NCBI GenBank assembly: GCA_902555275.1
Contig: CACDRY010000003.1
Coordinates: 1-64,000 of the forward strand
Direction of reading: 5' to 3'
DNA: 64,000 nt
Origin: an uncultured Pelagibacteraceae bacterium
Lineage (GTDB): Bacteria > Pseudomonadota > Alphaproteobacteria > Pelagibacterales > Pelagibacteraceae
The translations under genes and the position numbers were made by a program. Position 1 is the first letter of the stretch; each line of letters starts with the position of its first letter. The notes below the pieces were generated by a model. It saw only the letters and a list, made by a program, of their open reading frames with translations, had not been told where the DNA came from and ran no database searches. Positions 27,547 through 36,785 of this stretch are shown in pieces.

Positions 27547-28719
27547 GTGAAGATCAGCTCAATCAAAAGTCATGTACTTAGATATGAGTTGGATAAAGAA
27601 CTAGGATATTCTCAACAATATTACAAACACAGAACCGCTCACCTAGTAGAGATAGAAACTGATGAGGGTATTACAGGTTGGGGAGAATGTTTTGGCCCTG
27701 GAAATATAGCTCTCGCTAACAAATATATTGTAGAAAAAGTAATACAGCCTTTAATAATAGGAGAAGATCCAATTAATAAAGAATATATTTGGCATAAAGT
27801 TTATAATTTACTTAGAGATAGCGGTCAGAAAGGAATGCCTATTCAGGCATTATCAGGAATTGATATAGCATTATGGGATATACTAGCGAAAAAAGCAAAA
27901 TTGCCTCTTTATCAATTATTAGGGGGTAAAACTAATAACAAAATTCCAGTTTATGGTTATGGAATGATGCTGCAAAAAAAACCTGTCGAAGAATTATGTG
28001 AATTATTCAAAAAAGAGGCAAATCAAATAAAAGAAAAAAAATTCAAGGCGATGAAGATGAAAGTTGGTTTAGGTCCAAAAGAAGATTTAATGTTAGTAAG
28101 CGCAGTAAGAGAAGCAATTGGCAACAATTTTAAACTAATGGTCGATGCCAATCATGCTTATAACAGAAATGATGCTTTGTATGTTGGTAAAGGATTGGAT
28201 GAAATGGAAATCTATTGGTTTGAAGAACCTGTGGCACCAGAAGATTACGATGGATACAAAGAATTAAAAGAAAAATTAAAAACAAATATTGCCGGTGGTG
28301 AAGCAGAGTTCACAAAATATGGTTGGAACCAATTAATTAAAAATAATTGCATTGATATAGCCCAACCAGAAGTTTGCGGTTTAGGTGGAATAACAGAATA
28401 TTTAAAAGTATCAGCATTAGCTCAGTCGAATTTCATCCCAATTGTTAATCATGTATGGGGTTCAGCTTTAAGTGTAGCAGTAAATTTGCATTTACTTACT
28501 TCTTTACCAGATATGCCAGGTGGACTATTTCCAACAAAATCAATGTTAGAATTCGATACTACTGAAAAAAATATTTTTATTACAGATCTTGCTGAAGAAA
28601 AATTTTCAATTTTAGATCAGGTTAAAGATAAAGATGGATTTGCTTCACCATTAGAAAATATAGGAATTGGAATTAATCCAAAAAAAGATTTTATAAAAGA
28701 ATACGAGTATAATGGCTAA
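27547..28719 (+). CDS. Enolase-superfamily enzyme, galactarolactone cycloisomerase-like
   Basis: 390 residues starting with GTG. Mandelate-racemase subgroup: KMKVG (Lys-x-Lys), metal ligands in VDANHAY, WFEEP and GGEAE, and catalytic His in [33 protein letters not shown] and GWGECFGPGN closely resemble Agrobacterium D-galactarolactone cycloisomerase (Gci). Related enzymes dehydrate or racemise sugar acids, so the call is to subgroup only. It overlaps the lactonase gene by 8 bases. Distinct from the rhamnonate-dehydratase-like paralogue at 3765. Confidence 0.78.
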   Translation: MKISSIKSHVLRYELDKELGYSQQYYKHRTAHLVEIETDEGITGWGECFGPGNIALANKYIVEKVIQPLIIGEDPINKEYIWHKVYNLLRDSGQKGMPIQALSGIDIALWDILAKKAKLPLYQLLGGKTNNKIPVYGYGMMLQKKPVEELCELFKKEANQIKEKKFKAMKMKVGLGPKEDLMLVSAVREAIGNNFKLMVDANHAYNRNDALYVGKGLDEMEIYWFEEPVAPEDYDGYKELKEKLKTNIAGGEAEFTKYGWNQLIKNNCIDIAQPEVCGLGGITEYLKVSALAQSNFIPIVNHVWGSALSVAVNLHLLTSLPDMPGGLFPTKSMLEFDTTEKNIFITDLAEEKFSILDQVKDKDGFASPLENIGIGINPKKDFIKEYEYNG

Positions 28720-29623
28720 GATTATAACTTCAAAACCTGAAGTTTTGTGGAATTTAAAATGTACATTAGGTGAAGGTACTTTGTGGGTCAAAGAGCATAA
28801 CTCAATTTATATTACAGACATCAAAAAAAAAAGAATTCATATTTTAAATATAAAAAATAAAAAAAAAGAAACTATTAAAGTAAATAAAGAAATAGGATTT
28901 TTAGCTCATATAAAAAATAATATATTTATATTAGGTCTCCAAGGTGAATTAAGAATAGTAAATCTAAAAAGTAAAAAAAAAATTAAATCAATAGCCATTG
29001 AAAAGCCATTAAAAATGAACAGGATCAATGATGGCAAAACAGATCTAAATGGAAAACTATGGTTTGGAACCATGGATAACCCCGAAAGAAATATCCCAAA
29101 TGGAGCTCTTTATTGCCTAGATAAAAAATTTAATCTTAAAAAAGTAGATGACGATTACATGATTACTAATGGACCTGCTTTTATTGATAAAAAAAACTTT
29201 TATCATACAGATAGTAGAAAAAGAATAATCTACAAAATTAAGATAGATAAAAATCAAGATATAATAAGTAAAAAAATATTTAAAAGATTTTCAAATAAGG
29301 AAGGAGTGCCAGATGGCATGACCTTAGATAAAGCTGGAAATTTATGGGTATGCCAGTATCATGGAGCTTGCGTAAGTGTTTTAAATAAATTTGCCAAACA
29401 GATACATAAGATCAATTTACCCGCTAAAAATGTTACTAATTGTGCTTTTGGTGGTCCAAAAAATTCAGATTTATTTGTCACATCTGCTTTAAAAGGCATG
29501 AAAAACAGTGAAATTAAAAAATTTAAATTTTCAGGAAGTTTATTTAAAATACAAACTAATGCTATTGGTATAAATCAAAAAAAATTTGTAATAAAAAATG
29601 TTAAAAAGAGATCTCTACTATGA
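28712..29623 (+). CDS. SMP-30/gluconolactonase-family sugar lactonase
   Basis: 303 residues, six-bladed propeller family. Metal ligands can be placed: Glu in CTLGEGTLW, Asn in MITNGPAF and Asp in GVPDGMTLDKAGNLW; RINDGKTDLNGKLWFGTMD is the family core motif. It hydrolyses the aldonolactone made by a sugar 1-dehydrogenase. Very lysine-rich. Its last 26 bases overlap the PEP carboxylase start, an unusual junction of a catabolic gene with a central-metabolism gene. Confidence 0.85.
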   Translation: MAKIITSKPEVLWNLKCTLGEGTLWVKEHNSIYITDIKKKRIHILNIKNKKKETIKVNKEIGFLAHIKNNIFILGLQGELRIVNLKSKKKIKSIAIEKPLKMNRINDGKTDLNGKLWFGTMDNPERNIPNGALYCLDKKFNLKKVDDDYMITNGPAFIDKKNFYHTDSRKRIIYKIKIDKNQDIISKKIFKRFSNKEGVPDGMTLDKAGNLWVCQYHGACVSVLNKFAKQIHKINLPAKNVTNCAFGGPKNSDLFVTSALKGMKNSEIKKFKFSGSLFKIQTNAIGINQKKFVIKNVKKRSLL

Positions 29624-32285
29624 AAGAATACCCACAAAATCTCTTAGAGATGATGTTCGATTTTTAGGAAACATATTAGGAAGAGTAATTAAAGAACAAG
29701 AGGGACAGAAATTCTATGATCTAGTTGAAAAAATTAGATTACTTTCCAAAGCAAATATTGCCAACAAAAATCGTAAAGATCCATTTAAAAAAATTTTAAA
29801 CGAAATTAAAAAATTACCACCACATTTATTATTTAAATTAACTCGCGCATTTAATCATTTTATGAACTTTTATAATTTGGCTGAGTCAATTGATGCTTCT
29901 AGAACTCTAGATCTTTATGAGAACGTTAAACAGGAGAAAAAATTTCAAAATATTTTCATAGAAGAAATATTTGAAAATTTTTTCAAAAATAAAAAAATAT
30001 CTAATAATAAAATTTATAATATTGCAAAAAGTCTAAATATAGGAATTGTACTCACGGCACATCCAACCGAAGTAAAAAGAAGAACTTTGATACAGAAATA
30101 CCATTCTTTAACAGAAATATTAGAACAAAGAAACTTACTTAAAAATTATCCCTCAAAATTAAAAGTTTTAGATCGTAAGGTTTTTGACGAAATCACAATT
30201 ATATGGAATACAGACGAAATCAAAAGATCTAAACCAACTCCTGCAGAGGAGGCAAGATGGGGACTAGCAATTATTGAAGATAGCCTGTGGGATACAATTC
30301 CAAAAGTTTATAGAAGATTAAATCAAATATTTGAAAAAAATATGGGTAAAGGTTTGCCTAAAAATTTTAATCCTATTGAGTTTGGATCGTGGATGGGTGG
30401 TGATAGAGATGGCAATCCATTTGTTACTGCAGAAGTTACTAAAAGAGTTATTTTGTTATCAAGGTGGGAGGCAGCTAAACTTTATGAGAAGTCAATGACA
30501 AAGTTAATTAGATCTTACTCTATGGAAAAATGTTCAAAAAAAATATTAAAAACTACAGGAAGAACATTCGAGCCTTATAGAGTTTATCTAAGACCTTTAA
30601 GGGATAAATTAAGAAAAACACATAGAGCAATAGAAGGTTACTTGGCAAACAATAAACCATTGAATGAAAAAGATCTACTATCAGAGAGAGAAGAAATTTT
30701 AAAACCATTGAGAGTTGTAAGAGAGTCGTTAGAACAAAACCAAAGTGAAAATATAGCAAGTGGTGATTTATTAGATTTAATGCGAAGAGCTAAGTGTTTT
30801 GGAATAAATCTTGCACGACTTGATATAAGACAAGAGTCTTCAAGACATTCTCAATTATTAGCAGAATATATAAAGAAAAAACTAAACCAGAATTATTCTA
30901 CTTGGGATGAGGACAAAAAAATTAACTATTTATCGAACAAAATGCAAAGTAAAAATGTATTGAAAAATTTTCAATTTAAAAATAAAGAAAATAAAGAGGT
31001 TTGGTCTACTTTTAAAGTATTAGCAAGTCAACCTAAGGAGTGCTTAGGAGCATATGTAATCTCAATGACATCTTCGGCCTCTGATATATTATCAGTCATG
31101 TTTTTTCAAAAAGAAGCAAAAATTGAGAATAGACTTAGAGTAGTTCCTCTTTTCGAAACACTTGATGATCTGATAAATGCAAAACCAATAATGGAAAAAC
31201 TTTTTTCATTAAAATGGTACAGAAAAGATATTAATAACAAGCAAGAAATTATGATTGGGTACTCTGACTCAAGTAAAGATGCTGGAAAGCTCTCTGCGAG
31301 TTGGCATCAATTTAAATTACAGGAAGAAATAATTAAACTTGCTAAAAAATTTAAAATAGACGTTACATTTTTTCATGGAAGAGGAGGGTCTGCAGGAAGA
31401 GGTGGTGGACCGATACAAGCAACACTGAGATCACAACCAGCTGGATCGGTCAATGGTAAAATTCGAATAACCGATCAAGGAGAAGTAATACAGCAAAAAT
31501 ATGGTTATGAGCCTTTAGCAAAATATAATCTGTGCAGTTATATAGGATCTGTTATGGAAGCTACTTTAAACCCACCTCCAAAACCAAAAGACAGTTGGAG
31601 ACAATTAATTCAAAGTATGTCTGAGATATCAACAAGTTCTTATCGAAAAAATATAAATCAAAGTTCAGATTTTATAAGATATTTTAAAACCGTAACTCCT
31701 CATATGGCACTAGGGAAATTATCAATTGGTTCTAGACCTTCTAAAAGAAAAAATGTTGATAATATAAATAGTTTAAGAGCTATTCCTTGGGTTTTTGCCT
31801 GGACACAAATTAGATTAATGTTACCCGCTTGGTTAGGTACTGCTGAGGCCTTAAGATATTCATCTATAAAGAAATTTAAAAAAACACTTATTGATATGGA
31901 AAAAAACTGGCCTTATTTTAATTCAACAATGGACTTGCTTGACATGGTAATTTCTAAGGTAGACCCAGAAATATCAAAAATTTACGAAAAAAACCTAGCT
32001 GATGATAAACTTATCAGAGTTGGAAAAAAATTAAGATTTCAATTTGATGCTGTTAAAAAATTGAATGATCAAATAACACCAAAAGAAATTTTTAAACAAA
32101 GAAAAGTTTTTAGAGGTCCAGCAATTATTAGAAACATATATTCTGAAATCCTTAATGTTTTACAAGCAGTAGTGATGAATAAGCTTTTAAAAAGAAATTT
32201 AAATAAAAAAGATAAAAAAGATTTAAATGATGCAATGATGGCATCAATAGCAGGTATTTCTGCAGCTATCAAAAATACTGGATAA
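29598..32285 (+). CDS. ppc: Phosphoenolpyruvate carboxylase
   Basis: 895 residues, full length. Catalytic His region GIVLTAHPTEVKRRTL near residue 153, WMGGDRDGNPFVTA near 265, IMIGYSDSSKDAG, FFHGRGGSAGRGGGP near 594-608 and the universal C-terminal NTG. It carboxylates PEP to oxaloacetate, refilling the TCA cycle. The start is chosen because the typical LRDDVRFLGNILG follows about 16 residues in; it lies within the lactonase gene and has no clear ribosome site. Ends in TAATG shared with ccdA. Confidence 0.96.
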   Translation: MLKRDLYYERIPTKSLRDDVRFLGNILGRVIKEQEGQKFYDLVEKIRLLSKANIANKNRKDPFKKILNEIKKLPPHLLFKLTRAFNHFMNFYNLAESIDASRTLDLYENVKQEKKFQNIFIEEIFENFFKNKKISNNKIYNIAKSLNIGIVLTAHPTEVKRRTLIQKYHSLTEILEQRNLLKNYPSKLKVLDRKVFDEITIIWNTDEIKRSKPTPAEEARWGLAIIEDSLWDTIPKVYRRLNQIFEKNMGKGLPKNFNPIEFGSWMGGDRDGNPFVTAEVTKRVILLSRWEAAKLYEKSMTKLIRSYSMEKCSKKILKTTGRTFEPYRVYLRPLRDKLRKTHRAIEGYLANNKPLNEKDLLSEREEILKPLRVVRESLEQNQSENIASGDLLDLMRRAKCFGINLARLDIRQESSRHSQLLAEYIKKKLNQNYSTWDEDKKINYLSNKMQSKNVLKNFQFKNKENKEVWSTFKVLASQPKECLGAYVISMTSSASDILSVMFFQKEAKIENRLRVVPLFETLDDLINAKPIMEKLFSLKWYRKDINNKQEIMIGYSDSSKDAGKLSASWHQFKLQEEIIKLAKKFKIDVTFFHGRGGSAGRGGGPIQATLRSQPAGSVNGKIRITDQGEVIQQKYGYEPLAKYNLCSYIGSVMEATLNPPPKPKDSWRQLIQSMSEISTSSYRKNINQSSDFIRYFKTVTPHMALGKLSIGSRPSKRKNVDNINSLRAIPWVFAWTQIRLMLPAWLGTAEALRYSSIKKFKKTLIDMEKNWPYFNSTMDLLDMVISKVDPEISKIYEKNLADDKLIRVGKKLRFQFDAVKKLNDQITPKEIFKQRKVFRGPAIIRNIYSEILNVLQAVVMNKLLKRNLNKKDKKDLNDAMMASIAGISAAIKNTG

Positions 32286-32992
32286 TGATTGAATTTATTT
32301 TAGCTTTTGGAGCTGGTTTGCTTAGCTTTTTATCTCCATGTGTTCTGCCTCTAATACCAGGATATATATCATATATATCAGGATCAACTCTTAATGAATT
32401 ACTTGAAAAAAAAACTGTAAATATTTTTCCTATTATTTTATTTGCAGTCGGATTTTCTATTGTATTCATAAGTTTTGGAGCTACAGCTACATTTTTAGGC
32501 TCTTTAGTATTAGAAAACTCTTATCAACTCAGAATTGGAGCTGGAATAATCATTATAATATTTTCTTTACAAATATTAGGGCTCGTAAATCTTAAGTTTT
32601 TAAATTATGAGAAGAGATTTCAGACAAATAACAATACTGGAATAATAAGTTCAATATTAATTGGTATGGCTTTTGGATTTGGCTGGACACCTTGTATTGG
32701 TCCAATTTTAGGATCAATTCTCGCAATCGCTTCAACCGAAGATAGTATTAATAAAGGAATTGGTCTTTTATCATTTTATTCTCTTGGACTAGCAATTCCC
32801 TTTGTTCTATCAGGTTACTTGATACAAAAATTTATGATTTTTTCTAAAAATCTAAAAGCGAAGATGAAGATGATAAATATGTTTGGTGGATCTCTACTGT
32901 TAATTACAGGAGTACTAATGATTACCAATCAGTTGCAAGCTTTAGGTTATTATCTTCTTGAGTATATGCCTTTTTTACAAAGCATAGGTTAA
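32285..32992 (+). CDS. ccdA: Cytochrome c biogenesis protein CcdA
   Basis: 235 residues with six membrane segments. The paired cysteines that carry electrons across the membrane are visible in SPCVLPLIPGYISYISG (near residue 19) and WTPCIGPILGS (near residue 139). It passes reductant from cytoplasmic thioredoxin to periplasmic thiol proteins for cytochrome c maturation. Its ATG overlaps the ppc stop. It ends 1 base from the convergent dioxygenase gene. Confidence 0.93.
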   Translation: MIEFILAFGAGLLSFLSPCVLPLIPGYISYISGSTLNELLEKKTVNIFPIILFAVGFSIVFISFGATATFLGSLVLENSYQLRIGAGIIIIIFSLQILGLVNLKFLNYEKRFQTNNNTGIISSILIGMAFGFGWTPCIGPILGSILAIASTEDSINKGIGLLSFYSLGLAIPFVLSGYLIQKFMIFSKNLKAKMKMINMFGGSLLLITGVLMITNQLQALGYYLLEYMPFLQSIG

Positions 32993-32993
32993 A

Positions 32994-34112
32994 TTAATTT
33001 ATATTAAACTTTCTTTGTAAATGTCTAAGCTTGCTATCAGTACTATCATATTCAATATAGCACCCTTGTAAAAATCTTTTACCCTCATTCGGATTAAATT
33101 CTGTTCTACCATGAAGCAATCTGTAATTATCCATCATAATTAAATCTCCGGACATTAATCTAAATTCTATTCTATAGAAATCAGAGTTATATAAATCAGA
33201 TAATTTTTTTCTAGCCTTATAATAAAGGTCTAGTTCCTCTTTTTTTAAAACCGGTACGTAATCAAGCCGAGGACTAAATCTAACCTGTTTAAAATTCTTG
33301 TTTTCATCGAGCTCTATTAATTCAGACCAGTCTTCTAAAATCACATCTTTATCAATAAATTTAAATTTTACTTTTACTTTAGTTAATATTTCATAATATT
33401 CAGGAAAGTCTTTTTTTAAATCTTCAGTAACAGTATAACCATCAACCAACGTAGATAAACCACCCGTTACTTCATTCTCAATACAATGCAATATCTGAAT
33501 ACAAGGGACTGGATTTCTATATGGATTATCGGTATGAGGAGCCAAAGGCAAAGGTGTATATGCAAGATCATTAGGATTAGGTTTTGACGAAACATTAAAG
33601 TGTTCACCGAAATTAGTTCTTCTAACACTGCCCACAGAGTTGGCAAATTTGATTAAATAATTATTGTGAGTTGGAACATTCTTTAAAATTGCAAATCCAT
33701 ACTTGTAAAAAGAAGCAAGTAATTCATGCATTTCAACACTTTCATAAATATTCTCATGAAAATTAAATTTTTTTACATCATTAAGTGAAGAAGTCCATTT
33801 TACTTTTTCTTTAATTTTAATAATTGAGTTGGAATTTTTAAATTCTCGAATTATTTTATTAATATCAATTTTAGTTTCTATTCCATCTGAAAAAGTTATG
33901 TTTAAGAGGTCCTTTTCAATTATTGCTGACTTTATAATGACGTCTGATTCCATGGTGCTTGGATCAAATAGTCTCTGCTGTGTTTTTTGATCTAATAATT
34001 CAACATTTTCTACTCTTTCTCTAAGCCAAAAAGGATGAATTTCTTCATTCAGATTTTCATCTCTAAAGAAAACCTTATTATTATCTAATTCAATTTTCAT
34101 AAAATTGAGCAT
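32994..34112 (-). CDS. Gamma-butyrobetaine dioxygenase-like Fe(II)/2-oxoglutarate oxygenase
   Basis: 372 residues in two domains. N-terminal part (about 1-90) has HPFWLRERV and QQRLFDPSTM, like the DUF971 domain of gamma-butyrobetaine and trimethyllysine hydroxylases. The C-terminal TauD-type domain has the iron ligands HTD in APHTDNPYRNPVP, His in YRLLHGRTEF and the 2-oxoglutarate Arg in KRFLQGCYIEYD. The zinc-binding cysteines normally after WLRDN are absent. Acts on a quaternary amine or a similar small substrate (inferred). A second in-frame ATG at 34100 could be the true start. Confidence 0.85.
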   Translation of the reverse strand: MLNFMKIELDNNKVFFRDENLNEEIHPFWLRERVENVELLDQKTQQRLFDPSTMESDVIIKSAIIEKDLLNITFSDGIETKIDINKIIREFKNSNSIIKIKEKVKWTSSLNDVKKFNFHENIYESVEMHELLASFYKYGFAILKNVPTHNNYLIKFANSVGSVRRTNFGEHFNVSSKPNPNDLAYTPLPLAPHTDNPYRNPVPCIQILHCIENEVTGGLSTLVDGYTVTEDLKKDFPEYYEILTKVKVKFKFIDKDVILEDWSELIELDENKNFKQVRFSPRLDYVPVLKKEELDLYYKARKKLSDLYNSDFYRIEFRLMSGDLIMMDNYRLLHGRTEFNPNEGKRFLQGCYIEYDSTDSKLRHLQRKFNIN

Positions 34113-34161
34113 TAATTAAAAAATATCTTTAATCAAGAGAAATAAAGTAGTATTTGGAATT

Positions 34162-34965
34162 ATGGATAGCAATCTAATAATTAAAAATAATGAATTTCCA
34201 AAGTTTTTGAACCAACTAGCAATTGATTTAACAAATTTTTATTTTAAAAAACTTAATAAGCCTTTTAAAGTTAATAATAAATTACTTGGCAAAGGATATG
34301 ACCCTGTTACTACATGCGATAAAGCTTTTGAAAAATTCATTAGAGCAAAGATAGGCAAAAAATTTCCTGGTCATGAAATTATTGGAGAAGAATTTGGTTA
34401 CAAAAAAACTAAAAGTGATTTTAGTTGGGTAATTGATCCCATAGATGGAACCAGGTCATTTGTCATAGGAAGTCCTACTTGGAGTAATTTAATATCTGTA
34501 AATTATAAAGGCAATCCTATATTTGGTTTGGCAAACTTCCCAATGTTAAACAAATATTATTACAATCAATCTTCAAAAATTGCATATGTTGTTGAAAATA
34601 AAAAAAGAAAAAAAATATTAGTCAACAAGAATGTTAAATTTAAAGATATCAAATTAACTGCTGGTTTTCATGGAGCTATTTCTTTATATAAACAAAAAAA
34701 AATTCCAAAACTTCTTAAATTAATACAATTTCCTTGTTCAGATGCATTATCATATGCTCAGATATGTGAAGGTAGAATTGATGTTGTCATACAATGTAAT
34801 AATAAAATTTGGGACATTCATCCACTAATACCAATTATTAATGCTGCTGGTGGTATTGTAACAACTTGGGACAATCAAAATGCAAAACAGGCAGGACATG
34901 TAGTGGTATCATCCAATAAAACAATTCATAAAAAAATATTAGGTTTGCTAAAACCCATCGTTTAA
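34162..34965 (+). CDS. Inositol-monophosphatase-family phosphatase, histidinol-phosphatase-like
   Basis: 267 residues. Metal site residues GEEFG (near 75), DPIDGTRSFVIG (near 92-103) and WDIHPLIP (near 214) define the family; the TRSF..G.P.W pattern is the one seen in HisN-type histidinol phosphatases. It dephosphorylates histidinol phosphate or a sugar phosphate. Followed 2 bases later by the amidotransferase gene. A HisD-family gene lies near the window end, but that one looks like a catabolic paralogue, so the histidine link is not proven. Confidence 0.82.
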   Translation: MDSNLIIKNNEFPKFLNQLAIDLTNFYFKKLNKPFKVNNKLLGKGYDPVTTCDKAFEKFIRAKIGKKFPGHEIIGEEFGYKKTKSDFSWVIDPIDGTRSFVIGSPTWSNLISVNYKGNPIFGLANFPMLNKYYYNQSSKIAYVVENKKRKKILVNKNVKFKDIKLTAGFHGAISLYKQKKIPKLLKLIQFPCSDALSYAQICEGRIDVVIQCNNKIWDIHPLIPIINAAGGIVTTWDNQNAKQAGHVVVSSNKTIHKKILGLLKPIV

Positions 34966-34967
34966 TA

Positions 34968-35699
34968 ATGGAAATTCTTGTTCTTCAACACATTAAAATT
35001 GAAGATCCCGGTTATATAAAAGATTTAATGATCAAAGATGGAGTTAATATTACAACAATTGAATTAGATGAAGGTGAAAAAATTCCAAATAATCTAAGTT
35101 TTTTTGACGGAATGCTATGTATGGGCGGACCTATGGATACATGGATGGAAAAGGATTATCCTTGGCTTATAGATGAAAAAAATAAAATTAAAGAGTTTGT
35201 TGTAGAATTAAATAAGCCATACTTAGGTTTTTGTCTAGGATGTCAATTGCTAGGAGAAGTAATTGGAGGAAAAGTAGTTAAAACTAATAATCCAGAAATT
35301 GGAATGATGGATATAAATTTTTTGGATGAAAAAAAGAAAGATATACTTTTTACAGATTTTCCAGAAAAAATTACATCATTACAATGGCACTCTTATGAAG
35401 TTAAAGAATTAGAAAAAAATAAAGATGTAACATTAATTGCTTCATCAAAAGAGACAAAATATCAGATATTTAGATATAAAAATAGTGCTTATGGTATCCA
35501 ATTCCACATAGAGATTAAGGATACAACAGTAAATGATTGGGGGTGCGTACCTGAGTATAAAGCATCTTTAGAAAACCAATTAGGACAAGGTGCGCTAGAA
35601 AAATTTGATAAAGAAGCTAAAGAAAATATGCAAGATATGAATAATTATTCAAAAATTTTGTATACAAAATTTAAGAGTGATATCATAAACAAAAAATAG
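34968..35699 (+). CDS. Class I glutamine amidotransferase-like protein
   Basis: 243 residues, stand-alone GATase. The nucleophile Cys is in YLGFCLGCQLLGE near residue 85, the oxyanion-type MGGPMDTWME near 46, and the His in YGIQFHIEI near 178. Stand-alone members hydrolyse gamma-glutamyl compounds or supply ammonia; the partner is unknown. Ends 11 bases before the AhpD-like gene, with which it probably forms a unit. Confidence 0.83.
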   Translation: MEILVLQHIKIEDPGYIKDLMIKDGVNITTIELDEGEKIPNNLSFFDGMLCMGGPMDTWMEKDYPWLIDEKNKIKEFVVELNKPYLGFCLGCQLLGEVIGGKVVKTNNPEIGMMDINFLDEKKKDILFTDFPEKITSLQWHSYEVKELEKNKDVTLIASSKETKYQIFRYKNSAYGIQFHIEIKDTTVNDWGCVPEYKASLENQLGQGALEKFDKEAKENMQDMNNYSKILYTKFKSDIINKK

Positions 35700-35710
35700 G
35701 AGGAAATAAG

Positions 35711-36097
35711 ATGTTCAAACCAATTGAAGAAAAAGATGCAACTGGCAAAGTAAAAGAAATTTTTGATGAAATAAAAGAAGCTCGACAAATAACTGAAATT
35801 CCGAATTTTTGGAAAACTATGGCTAATAGTCCAGAAACATTAGAAAGAACTTGGAGATCATTACAACAAGTAATGGGAAAAGGTGAATTAGATCCTGCTG
35901 TAAAGGAGCTTATTTATGTTGCAGTTTCAATTACTAACAATTGTGAATATTGTATTAAATCTCATTCCTTAGCAGCAAGAAAAAAAGGTGCAACAGATGG
36001 AATGATAAACGAAATGATCGCAATAGTTGGAATGGCAAATGAAACAAATCGTTTAGTTGAAGGTTATCAAGTAGAGGTAGATAACTTTTTAAAATAA
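35711..36097 (+). CDS. AhpD-like/carboxymuconolactone decarboxylase-family protein
   Basis: 128 residues with the AhpD core: VKELIYVAVSITNNCEYCIKSH, whose CxxC plus His is the redox centre of alkylhydroperoxidase D-type proteins. Family members form oligomers and detoxify peroxides or act as small decarboxylases. Strong ribosome site AATAGGAGGAAATAAG. Cytoplasmic, no signal peptide. Confidence 0.87.
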   Translation: MFKPIEEKDATGKVKEIFDEIKEARQITEIPNFWKTMANSPETLERTWRSLQQVMGKGELDPAVKELIYVAVSITNNCEYCIKSHSLAARKKGATDGMINEMIAIVGMANETNRLVEGYQVEVDNFLK

Positions 36098-36098
36098 A

Positions 36099-36443
36099 AT
36101 GAATTTCGATTTTGTCTACAAGATATGCACAAAATCAGAGTGGAGTAATGCAAAACAAAATAATATTTTTAAAGGCACTACATTAGATTTAAAAGATGGT
36201 TATATTCATTTTTCAGACAAAGATCAGATCAAGCAAACACTAAATAAGTTTTATGTTAATCAAACTAATTTAATAATTCTTAAAGTGGATGCTCTAAAAT
36301 TAAAAAATCTGGTTTGGGAGCAATCAACTGATGGCAACATGTTTCCACATTTATACTCAGATCTAAATTTAGATTTTGTAGTTAAAGAATATATGATCAA
36401 TTTAAAAGATGACGGTAAGCATGATCTGCCAGATGAACTTTAA
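36099..36443 (+). CDS. DUF952-family protein
   Basis: 114 residues matching the DUF952 pattern: VYKICTKSEWSNAKQ at the start, DLKDGYIHFSDKDQIKQTLNKF, LIILKVDALKLKNLVWEQS and MFPHLYSDLNLDFV. The family is related in fold to ADP-ribosyltransferase-like proteins, but its role is unknown. One base after the AhpD-like gene; its end is 3 bases from the convergent SMR gene. Confidence 0.8.
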   Translation: MNFDFVYKICTKSEWSNAKQNNIFKGTTLDLKDGYIHFSDKDQIKQTLNKFYVNQTNLIILKVDALKLKNLVWEQSTDGNMFPHLYSDLNLDFVVKEYMINLKDDGKHDLPDEL

Positions 36444-36446
36444 TAT

Positions 36447-36785
36447 TTAATTTGATTTTCCTACTAAATTAACAATTAAAACTCCAGATATAATTAGTAT
36501 TAGACCTATAATTGTAAAAAAGTCAGGAATTTGATTAAATTTATAAATTCCCACAATAGAAGTAGCTATTATACATAAGCCTGCGAATGAAGCATATGTT
36601 ACGCTAACAGGAATAGTTTTCATAACTAAGGATAGTGTATACATACATGCAACTATTGTTATTGCTGTAAAGACACTTGGTAAAAATATTGTAAAACCAT
36701 TTGCAGCTTTGGCAAAACCATTTGATGCTGTACCAAGAGCAACTGCAATAATTAAGATTATATAAGCTGTTATATTACTCATCAA
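36447..36785 (-). CDS. SMR (EmrE/SugE)-like small membrane protein without the conserved glutamate
   Basis: 112 residues with four membrane helices and the SMR pattern: LGTASNGFAKAANGFTIFLPSVFT at the first helix-loop, VTYASFAGL at helix 3 and GLILIISGVLIVNLVGK at helix 4. SMR proteins are dimeric proton-coupled exporters of cations or guanidinium. The membrane-embedded Glu of helix 1 (Glu14 of EmrE), needed for both proton and substrate binding, is Val15 here when aligned on the following LGT. Trp63 of EmrE is Phe. Function is therefore uncertain. Confidence 0.8.
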   Translation of the reverse strand: MMSNITAYIILIIAVALGTASNGFAKAANGFTIFLPSVFTAITIVACMYTLSLVMKTIPVSVTYASFAGLCIIATSIVGIYKFNQIPDFFTIIGLILIISGVLIVNLVGKSN

